A model generated the notes under the pieces. The model was not told the origin of the DNA and did not search any database. It saw nothing but the letters and a program-made list of their open reading frames with translations. Positions 48,001 through 61,188 of a stretch of 64,000 nt of DNA are shown here, one piece after another. This DNA is from Hydractinia symbiolongicarpus. Lineage: Eukaryota; Cnidaria; Hydrozoa; Anthoathecata; Hydractiniidae. Both the position numbers and the translations under genes were made by a program. Position 1 is the first letter of the stretch; each line of letters starts with the position of its first letter. Location: assembly GCF_029227915.1 (NCBI RefSeq), contig NC_079877.1:19247851-19311850 (forward strand). Reading direction: 5' to 3'.

Positions 48001-49582
48001 CGCCAAGAAAACCGACTTGGAACGTTGTAGTCCATTGAGACTGAAAGGTCTAGACAAATGATGCCATGAGCAGTCTCGTGGAACTAAGTGATTAACGTGT
48101 AAAGCTTTTATTAGGCGGCAAAAGCCAAGTTACGGCTTTTAGAAGGGTATCCACGTAGTTAAGGGTGATATAAAGGCATGGCGCCATGGAAAACGACTTG
48201 GGACGTTGTAGATCATTAATACTGCAAGGACTAAACCCATGGCAACCTGTGCGGACCCGTGGAACCACGTATTATAAGTGTAGGACCTGAATTATGTCGT
48301 AAAAGACCATATTACTGCTTTTAGAAGGCTATTCACGTAGTTGACGGTGATATAAGGGCATGGCGCCAAGAAAAACGACTTGGCACGATGCAGTCCATTG
48401 AGAATGAAGGGACTAGACCAATGATACCATGCGCAGGCTTGTGGAACCACGTAATTTACGTGTATGGCCTTTATTAGGCCGCAAAAGCCATATTACGGCT
48501 TTTAGAAGGCTATGCACGTAGTTGACGGTGATATAAGGGCATGGCGCCAAGGCAAATGACTTTGGACGTTGTAGTCCATTGAGACTACAAAGACTAGACC
48601 AATGGCAAGCTGCGCGAACACGTGGAACTACGTAATTCCCGTGTAAAGCCTTAATTAGGCCGCAAAAAGCCATAGTACGGCTTCTAGAAAGCTTTGCACG
48701 TAGTTGATGGTGATATAAGGCCAGGACGCCAAGGAAACCGACTTGAAACGTTGTAGTCCATTGAGACTGAATGGTCTAGACCAATGATACCATGAGCAGG
48801 CTCGTGGAACTAAGTGATTAACGTGTAAGGCCTTTATTAGGCGGCAAGAGGCCATAGTACGGCTTTTAGAAAGCTATGTTCGTAGTTGACGTTGATATAA
48901 GGCAATGGCGCCATGGAAAACGACTTGGGACGTTGTAGATCATTAAGACTGCAAGGACTAAACCCATGGCAACCTTTGCGGACCCGTGGAACCACGTATT
49001 TTAAGTGTAGGGCCTTAATTATGTCGTAAAAGAGTATTTTACTGCTCTTAGAAGGCTGTGCACGTAGTTGACGGTGATATAAGGCCATAGCGCCAAGGCA
49101 AATGACTTAGCACGTTGTAGTCCTTTAAGACTGAGAGAACTAGACCAATAGCACCATGCGCAGACTCGTGGAACCTCGTAATTTAAGTGTAGGGCTTTTA
49201 TTAGGCCGCAAAAAGCAATATTACGACTTTAAGAAGGCTATGCACGTAGTTGACGGTGATATAAGGGTATGGCGCCAGGGAAAATGACTATGGATGTTGT
49301 ACTCCTTTGAGACTGCGAGGACTAGACAAATGGCAAGTTGCGCGAACACGTGGAACAACGTAATTCACGTGTAAGGCCTTTATTAGGCTGCAAAAAGCCA
49401 TATTACGGCTTTTAGTAGGCTATGCACGTAGTTGACGTTGATATAAGGCAATGGCGCCATGGAAAACGACTTGGGACGTTGTAGATCATTAAGACTGCAA
49501 GGACTAAACCCATGGCAACTGTGCGGACCCGTGGAACCACGTATTTCAAGTGTAGGGCCTTAATTATGTCGTAAAAGACCAT
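45045..49582 (+). repeat. 25-monomer higher-order repeat, copy B (4538 bp)
   Basis: Tandem copy of A with the same 6+9+9+1 layout. At 49582 the next base series is ggccatgcacgtagtggacg rather than the ggctatgcacgtagttgacg that would open another copy, so the tandem run stops here after two units. The join between A and B (near 45044) is itself a hybrid monomer in phase. Confidence 0.9.
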
Positions 49583-51942
49583 ATTACGGCTTTTAGAAGG
49601 CCATGCACGTAGTGGACGATGATAAAAGGCCATGGCGCCAAGGAAAACGACTTGGCACGTTGCAGTCCATTCAGAATGAAAGGACCAGACCAATGATATA
49701 ATGCGCAGGCCTCTGGAAATACTTGATTTCGTGTAAGGCCTTTATTAGAACGCAAAAGCCATATTACGGCTTTTAGAAGGCTATGCACGTAGTTGACGGT
49801 GATATAAAGGCAATGGCGCCATGGAAAACGACTTGGGACGTTGTAGATCATTAAGACTGCAAGGACTAAACCCATGGCAACTGTGCGGACCCGTGGAACC
49901 ACGTATTTTAAGTGTAGGGCCTTAATTATGTCGTAAAAGACCATATTACGGCTTTTAGAAGGCTATGCACGTAGTTAACGGTGATATAAGAGCATGCCGT
50001 CAAGGAAAACGACTTGGGACGTTGTAGTCCATTGAGACTGCAAGGACTAGACCAATGGCAAGCTGCGCGAAGAGGTGGAACAACGTAATTCACGTGTAAG
50101 GCCTTTATTAGGCCGCAAAAGCCATATTACGGCTTTTAGAAAGCTATGCACGTAGTTGACGGTGATATATATAAGAGCATGGCGTCAAAGAAAACGACTT
50201 GGGACGTTGTAGTCCATTGTGACTGCAAGGACAAACCAATGATACCTTGCCAAGGCTTGTGGAACCACGTATTTTAAGTGTAGGGCCTTAATTATGTCGT
50301 AAAAGACCATATTACGGCTTTTAGAAGGCCATGCACGTAGTGGACGATGATAAAAGGCCATGGCGCCAAGGAAAACGACTTGGCACGTTGCAGTCCATTG
50401 AGAATGAAAGGACCAGACCAATGATACAATGCGCAGGCCTCTGGAAATACTTGATTTCGTGTAAGGCCTTTATTAGGCGGCAAGAGGCCATAGTACGGCT
50501 TATAGAAGGCTATGCACATATTTGACGGTGATAAAAGGCCATAGCCGCAAGGAAAACGAATTGGCACGTTGCAGTCCATTGAGAATGAAAGGACTAGACC
50601 AATGATACCATGCGCAGGCTTGTGGAACCGCGTAATTTACGTGTAAGGCCTTTATTAGGCCGCAAAGCCATATTACCCCTTTTAGAAGGCTATGCACGTA
50701 GTAGACGGTGATATAAGGGCATGGCGCCAAGGCAAATGACTTTGGACGATGTAGTCCTTTGAGACTGAAAGAACTAGACCAATAGCAAGCTGCGCGGACA
50801 TGTGGAACCACGTAATTCCCGTGTAAAGCCTTAATTAGGTCGCAAAAAGCCATAATACGGCTTCTAGAAAGCTTTGCACGTAGTTGATGGTGATATAAGG
50901 CCAGGACGCCAAGGAAACCGATTTGGAACGTTGTAGTCCATTGAGACTGAATGGTCTAGACCAATGATACCATGAGCAGGCTCGTGGAACTAAGTGATTA
51001 ACGTGTAAGGCCTTTATTAGGCGGCAAGAGGCCATAGTACGGCTTTTAGAAGGCTATGTTCGTAGTTGACGTTGATATAAGGCAATGGCGCCATGGAAAA
51101 CGACTTGGGACGTTGTAGATCATTAAGACTGCAAGGACTAAACCCATGGCAACCTTTGCGGACCCGTGGAACCACGTATTTTAAGTGTAGGGCCTTAATT
51201 ATGTTGTAAAAGACCATATTACTGCTTTTAGAAGGCTATGCACGTATTTGACGGTGATAAAAAGCCATGGCGGCAAGGAAAATGACTTTGGACGTTGTAG
51301 TCCTTTGAGACAGAAAGAACTAGAGCAATGGCACCATGCGCAGACTCGTGGAAATACGTGATTTTCGTGTAAGGCCTTAATTAGGCTGCAAAAGGCCATA
51401 CTACGGCTTGTCCCAGGCTATGCAAGCAGTTGCCAGTGATATAAGGGCATGGCGTCAAGGAAAACGACTTGGCACGTTGCAGTCCATTCAGAATAAAAGG
51501 ACCAGACCAATGATATAATGCGCAGGCCTCTGGAAATACTTGATTTCGTGTAAGGCCTTTATTAGAACGCAAAAGCCATATTACGGCTTTTAGAAGGCTA
51601 TGCACGTAGTTGACGGTGATATAAGGGCATGGCGCCAAGGCAAATGACTTTGGACGATGTAGTCCTTTGAGACTGCAGGGACTAGACCAATGGCAAGCTG
51701 TGCGAACACGTGGAACCACGTAATTCAAGTGTAAGGACTTTATTGAGCCGCAAAAGCCATATTACGGCTTTTAGAAGGCTATGCACGTAGTTGACGGTGA
51801 TATAAGAGCATGGCGTCAAAGAAAACGACTTGGGACGTTGTAGTCCATTGAGACTGCAAGGACTAGACCAATGATACCTTGCCAAGGCTTGTGGAACCAC
51901 GTATTTTAAGTGTAGGGCCTTAATTATGTCGTAAAAGAAAAT
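49583..51942 (+). repeat. Tail of nested unit 1, made of first-domain variants
   Basis: Here the monomer types return to those of the first 16 kb: ggaccagaccaatgatat, attagaacgc, gcatgccgtcaagg, and the plus-strand variant shared with 12892, 15616 and 26544. Part of it, 50492-51035, closely matches 13053-13596. A four-base expansion, gatatatataag, lies at 50164-50175 and recurs at 59422-59433. Confidence 0.8.
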
Positions 51943-54900
51943 ATTACTGCTTTTAGAAGGCTATGCACGTAGTTGACGGTGATAAAAGGCCATGGCGGCA
52001 AGGAAATCGACTTGGCACGTTGCGGTCCATTGAGAATGAAGGGACTAGACCAATGATACCATGCGCAGGCTTCTGGAACCACGTAATTTACGTGTAAGGC
52101 CTTTATTAGGCCGCAAAAAGCCATAATACGGCTTTTAGAAAGCTTTGCACGTAGTTGATGGTGATACAAGGCCATGACGCCAAGAAAACCGACTTGGAAC
52201 GTTGTAGTCCATTGAGACTGGAAGGTCTAGACCAATGATGCCATGAGCAGTCTCGTGGAACTAAGTGATTAACGTGTAAGGCTTTTATTAGGCGGCAAGA
52301 GGACATAGTACGGCTTTTAGAAGGCTATGTTCGTAGTTGATGTTGATATAAGGCAATGGCGCCATGGAAAACGACTTGGGACGTTGTAGATCATTAAGAC
52401 TGCAAGGACTAAACCCATGGCAACCTGTGCGGACCCGTGGAACCACGTATTTTAAGTGTAGGGCCTTAATTATGTCGTAAAAGACCATATTACTGCTTTT
52501 AGAAGGCTATGCACGTAGTTGACGGTGAGAAAAGGCCATGGCGGCAAGGAAAACGACTTGGCACGTTGCGGTCCATTGAGAATGAAGGGACTAGACCAAT
52601 GATACCATGCGCAGGCTTCTGGAACCACGTAATTTACGTGTAAGGCCTTTATTAGGCCGCAAAAGTCATATTACGGCTTTTAGAAGGCTATGCACGTAGT
52701 TGACGGTGATATAAGGGCATGGCGCCAAGGCAAATGACTTTGGACGATGTAGTCCTTTGAGACTGAGAGAACTAGACCAATAGGAAGCTGCGCGGACATG
52801 TGGAACCACGTAATTCACGTGTAAAGCCTTAATTAGGCCGCAAAAAGCCATAATACGGCTTTTAGAAAGCTTTGCACGTAGTTGATGGTGATACAAGGCC
52901 ATGACGCCAAGAAAACCGACTTGGAACGTTGTAGTTCATTGGGACTGCAATGACTAGACCAATGGCAAGTTGCGCGAACACGTGGAACAACGTAATTCAC
53001 GTGTAAGGCCTTTATTAGGCCGCAAAAGCCATATTACGGCTTTTAGAAGGCTATGCACGTAGTTGACGGTGATATAAGGGCATGGCGTCAAGGAAAACGA
53101 CTTGGGACGTTGTAGTTCATTGGGACTGCAATGACTAGACCAATGGCAAGTTGCGCGAACACGTGGAACAACGTAATTCACGTGTAAGGCCTTTATTAGG
53201 CCGCAAAAGCCATATTACGGCTTGTCGAAGGCTATGCAAGCAGTTGCCGGTGATATAAGGGCATGGCGTCAAGAAAAACGACTTTTCACGTTTTTAGTCC
53301 ATTGAGACTGCAAGGACTAGACCAATGCCAAGCTGCGCGAACACGTGGAACCACGTAATTCACGTGTAAGGCCTTTATTAGGCCGCAAAAGCCAAGTTAC
53401 GGCTTTTAGAAGGGTATCCACGTAGTTAAGGGTGATATAAAGGCATGGCGCCATGGAAAACGACTTTGGACGTTGTAGATCATTATGACTGCAAGGACAA
53501 AGCCCATGGCAACCTGTGCGGCCCCGTGCAACGACGTATTTTATGTATAGGGCCTTAATTGTGTCGTAAAAGACCATATGACTGCTTTTAGAAGGCTATG
53601 CACGTAGTTGACGGTGATATAAGGGCATGGCGCCAAGAAAAACGACTTGGCACGATGCAGTCCATTGAGAATGAAGGGACTAGACCAATGATACCATGCG
53701 CAGGCTTGTGGAACCACGTAATTTACGTGTAAGGCCTTTATTAGGCCGCAAAAGCCATATTACGGCTTTTAGAAGGCTATGCACTTAGTTGACGGTCGTA
53801 TAAGGGCATGGCGCCAAGGCAAATGAGTTTGGACGATGTAGTCCTTTGAGACTGAGAGAACTAGACCAATAGGAAGCTGCGCGGACATGTGGAACCACGT
53901 AATTCACGTGGAAAGCCTTAATTAGGCCGCAAAAAGCCATAATACGGCTTTTAGAAAGCTTTGCACGTAGTTGATGGTGATACAAGGCCATGACGCCAAG
54001 AAAACCGACTTGGAACGTTGTAGTCCATTGAGACTGAAAGGTCTAGACCAATGATACCATGAGCAGGCTCGTGGAACTAAGTGATTAACGTGTAAGGCCT
54101 TTATTAGGCCGCAAAAGCCATATTACGGCTTTTAGAAGGCTATGCACGTAGTTGACGGTGATATAAGGGCATGGCGCCAAGGCAAATGACTTTGGACGAT
54201 GTAGTCCTTTGAAACTGAGAGAACTGACCAATGATACAATGCGCAGGCCTCTGGAAGTACTTGATTTTGTGTAAGGCCTTTATTAGGCGGCAAGAGGCCA
54301 TAGTACGGCTTTTAGAAGGCTATGCACATATTTGACGGTGAGAAAAGGCCATGGCGGCAAGGAAAACGACTTGGCACGTTGCGGTCCATTGAGAATGAAG
54401 GGACTAGACCAATGATACCATGCGCAGGCTTGTGGAACCACGTAATTTACGTGTAAGGCCTTTATTAGGCCGCAAAAGCCATATTACGGCTTTTAGAAGG
54501 CTATGCACGTAGTTGACGGTGATATAAGGGCATGGCGCCAAGGCAAATGACTTTGGACGATGTAGTCCTTTGAGACTGAGAGAAGTAGACCAATAGGAAG
54601 CTGCGCGGACATGTGGAACCACGTAATTCACGTGTAAAGCCTTAATTAGGCCGCAAAAAGCCATAATACGGCTTTTAGAGAGCTTTGCACGTAGTTGATG
54701 GTGATACAAGGCCATGACGCCAAGAAAACCGACTTGGAACGTTGTAGTCCATTGAGACTGTAAGGTCTAGACCAATGATGCCATGAGCAGTCTCGTGGAA
54801 CTAAGTGATTAACGTGTAAGGCCTTTATTAGGCCGCAAAAGCCATATTACGGCTTTTAGAAGGCTATGCACGTAGTTGACGGTGATATAAGGGCATGGCG

Positions 54901-57900
54901 CCAAGGCAAACGACTATGGATGTTGTACTCCTTTGAGACAGAGAGAACTAGAGCAATGGCATCATGCACAGACTCGTGGAAATACGTGATTTTCGTGTAA
55001 GGCCTTAATTAGGCTGCAAAAGGCCATACTACGGCTTGTCGAAGGCTATGCAAGCAGTTGCCGGTGATATAAGGGCATGGCGTCAAGGAAAACGACTTGG
55101 GACGTTGTAGTTCATTGGGACTGCAAGGACTAGACCAATGGCAAGTTGCGCGAACACGTGGAACAACGTAATTCACGTGTAAGGCCTTTATTAGGCCGCA
55201 AAAGCCATATTACGGCTTGTCGAAGGCTATGCAAGCAGTTGACGGTGATATAAGGGCATGGCGCCAAGGCAAATGACTTTGGACGTATTAGTCCATTGAG
55301 ACTGCAAAGACTAGACCAATGGCAAGCTGCACGAACACGTGGAACCACGTAATTTACGTGTAAAGCCTTAATTAGGCCGCACAAAGCCATAATACGGCTT
55401 TTAGAAAGCTTTGCACGTAGTTGATGGTGATACAAGGCCATGACGCCAAGAAAACCGACTTGGAACGTTGTAGTCCATTGAGACTGAAAGGTCTAGACAA
55501 ATGATGCCATGAGCAGTCTCGTGGAACTAAGTGATTAACGTGTAAAGCTTTTATTAGGCGGCAAAAGCCAAGTTACGGCTTTTAGAAGGGTATCCACGTA
55601 GTTAAGGGTGATATAAAGGCATGGCGCCATGGAAAACGACTTGGGACGTTGTAGATCATTAATACTGCAAGGACTAAACCCATGGCAACCTGTGCGGACC
55701 CGTGGAACCACGTATTATAAGTGTACGACCTGAATTATGTCGTAAAAGACCATATTACTGCTTTTAGAAGGCTATGCACGTAGTTGACGGTGATATAAGG
55801 GCATGGCGCCAAGAAAAACGACTTGGCACGATGCAGTCCATTGAGAATGAAGGGACTAGACCAATGATACCATGCGCAGGCATGTGGAACCACGTAATTT
55901 ACGTGTATGGCCTTTATTAGGCCGCAAAAGCCATATTACGGCTTTTAAAAGGCTATGCACGTAGTTGACGGTGATATAAGGGCATGGCGCCAAGGCAAAT
56001 GACTTTGGACGTTGTAGTCCATTGAGACTCCAAAGACTAGACCAATGGCAAGCTGCGCGAACACGTGGAACTACGTAATTCCCGTGTAAAGCCTTAATTA
56101 GGCCGCAAAAAGCCATAGTACGGCTTCTAGAAAGCTTTGCACGTAGTTGATGGTGATATAAGGCCAGGACGCCAAGGAAACCGACTTGAAACGTTGTAGT
56201 CCATTGAGACTGAATGGTCTAGACCAATGATACCATGAGCAGGCTCGTGGAACTAAGTGATTAACGTGTAAGGCCTTTATTAGGCGGCAAGAGGCCATAG
56301 TACGGCTTTTAAAAAGCTATGTTCGTAGTTGACGTTGATATAAGGCAATGGCGCCATGGAAAACGACTTGGGACGTTGTAGATCATTAAGACTGCAAGGA
56401 CTAAACCCATGGCAACCTTTGCGGACCCGTGGAACCACGTATTTTAAGTGTAGGGCCTTAATTATGTCGTAAAAGAGTATTTTACTGCTCTTAGAAGGCT
56501 GTGCACGTAGTTGACGGTGATATAAGGCCATAGCGCCAAGGCAAATGACTTAGCACGTTGTAGTCCTTTAAGACTGAGAGAACTAGACCAATAGCACCAT
56601 GCGCAGACTCGTGGAACCTCGTAATTTAAGTGTAGGGCTTTTATTAGGCCGCAAAAAGCAATATTACGACTTTAAGAAGGCTATGCACGTAGTTGACGGT
56701 GATATAAGGGTATGGCGCCAGGGAAAATGACTATGGATGTTGTACTCCTTTGAGACTGCAAGGACTAGACCAATGGCAAGTTGCGCGAACACGTGGAACA
56801 ACGTAATTCACGTGTAAGGCCTTTATTAGGCCGCAAAAGCCATATTACGGCTTGTCGAAGGCTATGCAAGCAGTTGACGGTGATATAAGGGCATGGCGCC
56901 AAGGCAAATGACTTTGGACGTATTAGTCCATTGAGACTGCAAGACTAGACCAATGGCAAGCTGCACGAACACGTGGAACCACGTAATTTACGTGTAAAGC
57001 CTTAATTAGGCCGCACAAAGCCATAATACGGCTTTTAGAAAGCTTTGCACGTAGTTGATGGTGATACAAGGCCATGACGCCAAGAAAACCGACTTGGAAC
57101 GTTGTAGTCCATTGAGACTGAAAGGTCTAGACAAATGATGCCATGAGCAGTCTCGTGGAACTAAGTGATTAACGTGTAAAGCTTTTATTAGGCGGCAAAA
57201 GCCAAGTTACGGCTTTTAGAAGGGTATCCACGTAGTTAAGGGTGATATAAAGGCATGGCGCCATGGAAAACGACTTGGGACGTTGTAGATCATTAATACT
57301 GCAAGGACTAAACCCATGGCAACCTGTGCGGACCCGTGGAACCACGTATTATAAGTGTAGGACCTGAATTATGTCGTAAAAGACCATATTACTGCTTTTA
57401 GAAGGCTATTCACGTAGTTGACGGTGATATAAGGGCATGGCGCCAAGAAAAACGACTTGGCACGATGCAGTCCATTGAGAATGAAGGGACTAGACCAATG
57501 ATACCATGCGCAGGCTTGTGGAACCACGTAATTTACGTGTATGGCCTTTATTAGGCCGCAAAAGCCATATTACGGCTTTTAGAAGGCTATCCACGTAGTT
57601 GACGGTGATATAAGGGCATGGCGCCAAGGCAAATGACTTTGGACGTTGTAGTCCATTGAGACTACAAAGACTAGACCAATGGCAAGCTGCGCGAACACGT
57701 GGAACTACGTAATTCCCGTGTAAAGCCTTAATTAGGCCGCAAAAAGCCATAGTACGGCTTCTAGAAAGCTTTGCACGTAGTTGATGGTGATATAAGGCCA
57801 GGACGCCAAGGAAACCGACTTGAAACGTTGTAGTCCATTGAGACTGAATGGTCTAGACCAATGATACCATGAGCAGGCTCGTGGAACTAAGTGATTAACG

Positions 57901-60900
57901 TGTAAGGCCTTTATTAGGCGGCAAGAGGCCATAGTACGGCTTTTAGAAAGCTATGTTCGTAGTTGACGTTGATATAAGGCAATGGCGCCAGGGAAAATGA
58001 CTATGGATGTTGTACTCCTTTGAGACTGCAAGGACTAGACAAATGGCAAGTTGCGCGAACACGTGGAACAACGTAATTCACGTGTAAGGCCTTTATTAGG
58101 CTGCAAAAAGCCATATTACGGCTTTTAGTAGGCTATGCACGTAGTTGACGTTGATATAAGGCAATGGCGCCATGGAAAACGACTTGGGACGTTGTAGATC
58201 ATTAAGACTGCAAGGACTAAACCCATGGCAACTGTGCGGACCCGTGGAACCACGTATTTCAAGTGTAGGGCCTTAATTATGTCGTAAAAGACCATATTGC
58301 GGCTTTTAGAAAGCCATGCACTTAGTGGACGATGATAAAAGGCCATGGCGCCAGGGAAAACGACTTGGCATGATGCAGTCCATTGAGAATGAAAGGACTA
58401 GACCAATGGCAAGCTGCGCGAACACGTGGAACAACGCAATTCACGTGTAAGGCCTTAATTATGTCGTAAAAGACCATATTACGGCTTTTAGAAGGCCATG
58501 CACGTAGTGGACGATGATAAAAGGCCATGGCGCCAAGGAAAACGACTTGGCACGTTGCAGTCCATTCAGAATGAAAGGACCAGACCAATGATATAATGCG
58601 CAGGCCTCTGGAAATACTTGATTTCGTGTAAGGCCTTTATTAGAACGCAAAAGCCATATTACGGCTTTTAGAAGGCTATGCACGTAGTTGACGGTGATAT
58701 AAAGGCATGGCGCCAAGGCAAATGACTTTGGACGATGTAGTCCTTTGAGACTGAGAGAACTAGACCAATAGCAAGCTGCGCGGACATGTGGAACCACGTA
58801 ATTCACGTGTAAAGCCTTAATTAGGCCGCACAAAGCCATAATACGGCTCTTAGAAAGCTTTGCACGTAGTTGATGGTGATACAAGGCCATAACGCCAAGG
58901 AAACCGACTGGGGACGTTGTAGTCCATTGAGACTGAAAGGTCTAGAGCCATGGCAACCTGTGTGGACACGTGGAACCACGTAATTTAAGTGTAGGGCCTT
59001 TATTAGGCCGCAAAAAGCAATATTACGACTTTTAGAAGGCTATGCACGTAGTTGACGTTGATATAAGGCAATGGCGCCATGGAAAACGACTTGGGACGTT
59101 GTAGATCATTAAGACTGCAAGGACTAAACCCATGGCAACTGTGCGGACCCGTGGAACCACGTATTTTAAGTGTAGGGCCTTAATTATGTCGTAAAAGACC
59201 ATATTACGGCTTTTAGAAGGCTATGCACGTAGTTAACGGTGATATAAGAGCATGCCGTCAAGGAAAACGACTTGGGACGTTGTAGTCCATTGAGACTGCA
59301 AGGACTAGACCAATGGCAAGCTGCGCGAAGAGGTGGAACAACGTAATTCACGTGTAAGGCCTTTATTAGGCCGCAAAAGCCATATTACGGCTTTTAGAAA
59401 GCTATGCACGTAGTTGACGGTGATATATATAAGAGCATGGCGTCAAAGAAAACGACTTGGGACGTTGTAGTCCATTGTGACTGCAAGGACAAACCAATGA
59501 TACCTTGCCAAGGCTTGTGGAACCACGTATTTTAAGTGTAGGGCCTTAATTATGTCGTAAAAGACCATATTACGGCTTTTAGAAGGCCATGCACGTAGTG
59601 GACGATGATAAAAGGCCATGGCGCCAAGGAAAACGACTTGGCACGTTGCAGTCCATTGAGAATGAAAGGACCAGACCAATGATACAATGCGCAGGCCTCT
59701 GGAAATACTTGATTTCGTGTAAGGCCTTTATTAGGCGGCAAGAGGCCATAGTACGGCTTATAGAAGGCTATGCACATATTTGACGGTGATAAAAGGCCAT
59801 AGCCGCAAGGAAAACGAATTGGCACGTTGCAGTCCATTGAGAATGAAAGGACTAGACCAATGATACCATGCGCAGGCTTGTGGAACCGCGTAATTTACGT
59901 GTAAGGCCTTTATTAGGCCGCAAAGCCATATTACCCCTTTTAGAAGGCTATGCACGTAGTAGACGGTGATATAAGGGCATGGCGCCAAGGCAAATGACTT
60001 TGGACGATGTAGTCCTTTGAGACTGAAAGAACTAGACCAATAGCAAGCTGCGCGGACATGTGGAACCACGTAATTCCCGTGTAAAGCCTTAATTAGGTCG
60101 CAAAAAGCCATAATACGGCTTCTAGAAAGCTTTGCACGTAGTTGATGGTGATATAAGGCCAGGACGCCAAGGAAACCGATTTGGAACGTTGTAGTCCATT
60201 GAGACTGAATGGTCTAGACCAATGATACCATGAGCAGGCTCGTGGAACTAAGTGATTAACGTGTAAGGCCTTTATTAGGCGGCAAGAGGCCATAGTACGG
60301 CTTTTAGAAGGCTATGTTCGTAGTTGACGTTGATATAAGGCAATGGCGCCATGGAAAACGACTTGGGACGTTGTAGATCATTAAGACTGCAAGGACTAAA
60401 CCCATGGCAACCTTTGCGGACCCGTGGAACCACGTATTTTAAGTGTAGGGCCTTAATTATGTTGTAAAAGACCATATTACTGCTTTTAGAAGGCTATGCA
60501 CGTATTTGACGGTGATAAAAAGCCATGGCGGCAAGGAAAATGACTTTGGACGTTGTAGTCCTTTGAGACAGAAAGAACTAGAGCAATGGCACCATGCGCA
60601 GACTCGTGGAAATACGTGATTTTCGTGTAAGGCCTTAATTAGGCTGCAAAAGGCCATACTACGGCTTGTCCCAGGCTATGCAAGCAGTTGCCAGTGATAT
60701 AAGGGCATGGCGTCAAGGAAAACGACTTGGCACGTTGCAGTCCATTCAGAATAAAAGGACCAGACCAATGATATAATGCGCAGGCCTCTGGAAATACTTG
60801 ATTTCGTGTAAGGCCTTTATTAGAACGCAAAAGCCATATTACGGCTTTTAGAAGGCTATGCACGTAGTTGACGGTGATATAAGGGCATGGCGCCAAGGCA

Positions 60901-61188
60901 AATGACTTTGGACGATGTAGTCCTTTGAGACTGCAGGGACTAGACCAATGGCAAGCTGTGCGAACACGTGGAACCACGTAATTCAAGTGTAAGGACTTTA
61001 TTGAGCCGCAAAAGCCATATTACGGCTTTTAGAAGGCTATGCACGTAGTTGACGGTGATATAAGAGCATGGCGTCAAAGAAAACGACTTGGGACGTTGTA
61101 GTCCATTGAGACTGCAAGGACTAGACCAATGATACCTTGCCAAGGCTTGTGGAACCACGTATTTTAAGTGTAGGGCCTTAATTATGTC
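51943..61188 (+). repeat. Large nested higher-order unit, copy 2 (about 9.2 kb, 51 monomers)
   Basis: Order: flank 51943-54121 (one monomer shorter than in copy 1), 25-mer C 54122-58295 (two monomers short), tail 58296-61188. In the tail, 59068-61188 matches 49810-51930 at 9258 bp. The tail here keeps three monomers that are absent from copy 1 (around landmarks 58477, 58839 and 59021). After 61188 no third flank follows; the sequence passes into a different 9-mer repeat. Confidence 0.83.
54122..58295 (+). repeat. 25-monomer higher-order repeat, copy C, two monomers short (4174 bp)
   Basis: Matches A at a shift of 13615 bp up to about 57988, then at 13251 bp. Two monomers (364 bp) are missing and the break is a hybrid: gacgttgatataagg joined to gccagggaaaatgac. 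A few substitutions separate it from A, for example tgaaactgag near 54212 and ctatccacg near 57590. It is therefore slightly more diverged from A than B is. Confidence 0.87.

Larger units (their letters stand above)
38146..51942 (+). repeat. Large nested higher-order unit, copy 1 (about 13.8 kb, 76 monomers)
   Basis: Order: flank 38146-40506, 25-mer A 40507-45044, 25-mer B 45045-49582, tail 49583-51942. The next block, 51943-61188, has the same flank, a single 25-mer and the same tail. Flank markers are tcgtaaaagaaaatatt, aaggaaatcgac, gacttttcacgttttt and the ccatatgactgc element. The flank shift is 13797 bp, then 13615 bp after one monomer is lost from the second flank near 53050. The tail shift is 9258 bp. 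The difference between 13797 and 9258 is 4539 bp, one 25-mer. Confidence 0.85.

Noticed and set aside
50164-50175. TATA-box promoter
   Set aside because: gatatatataag is a four-base expansion of the ordinary gatataag element in the monomer, found in only two copied blocks, with no gene downstream.
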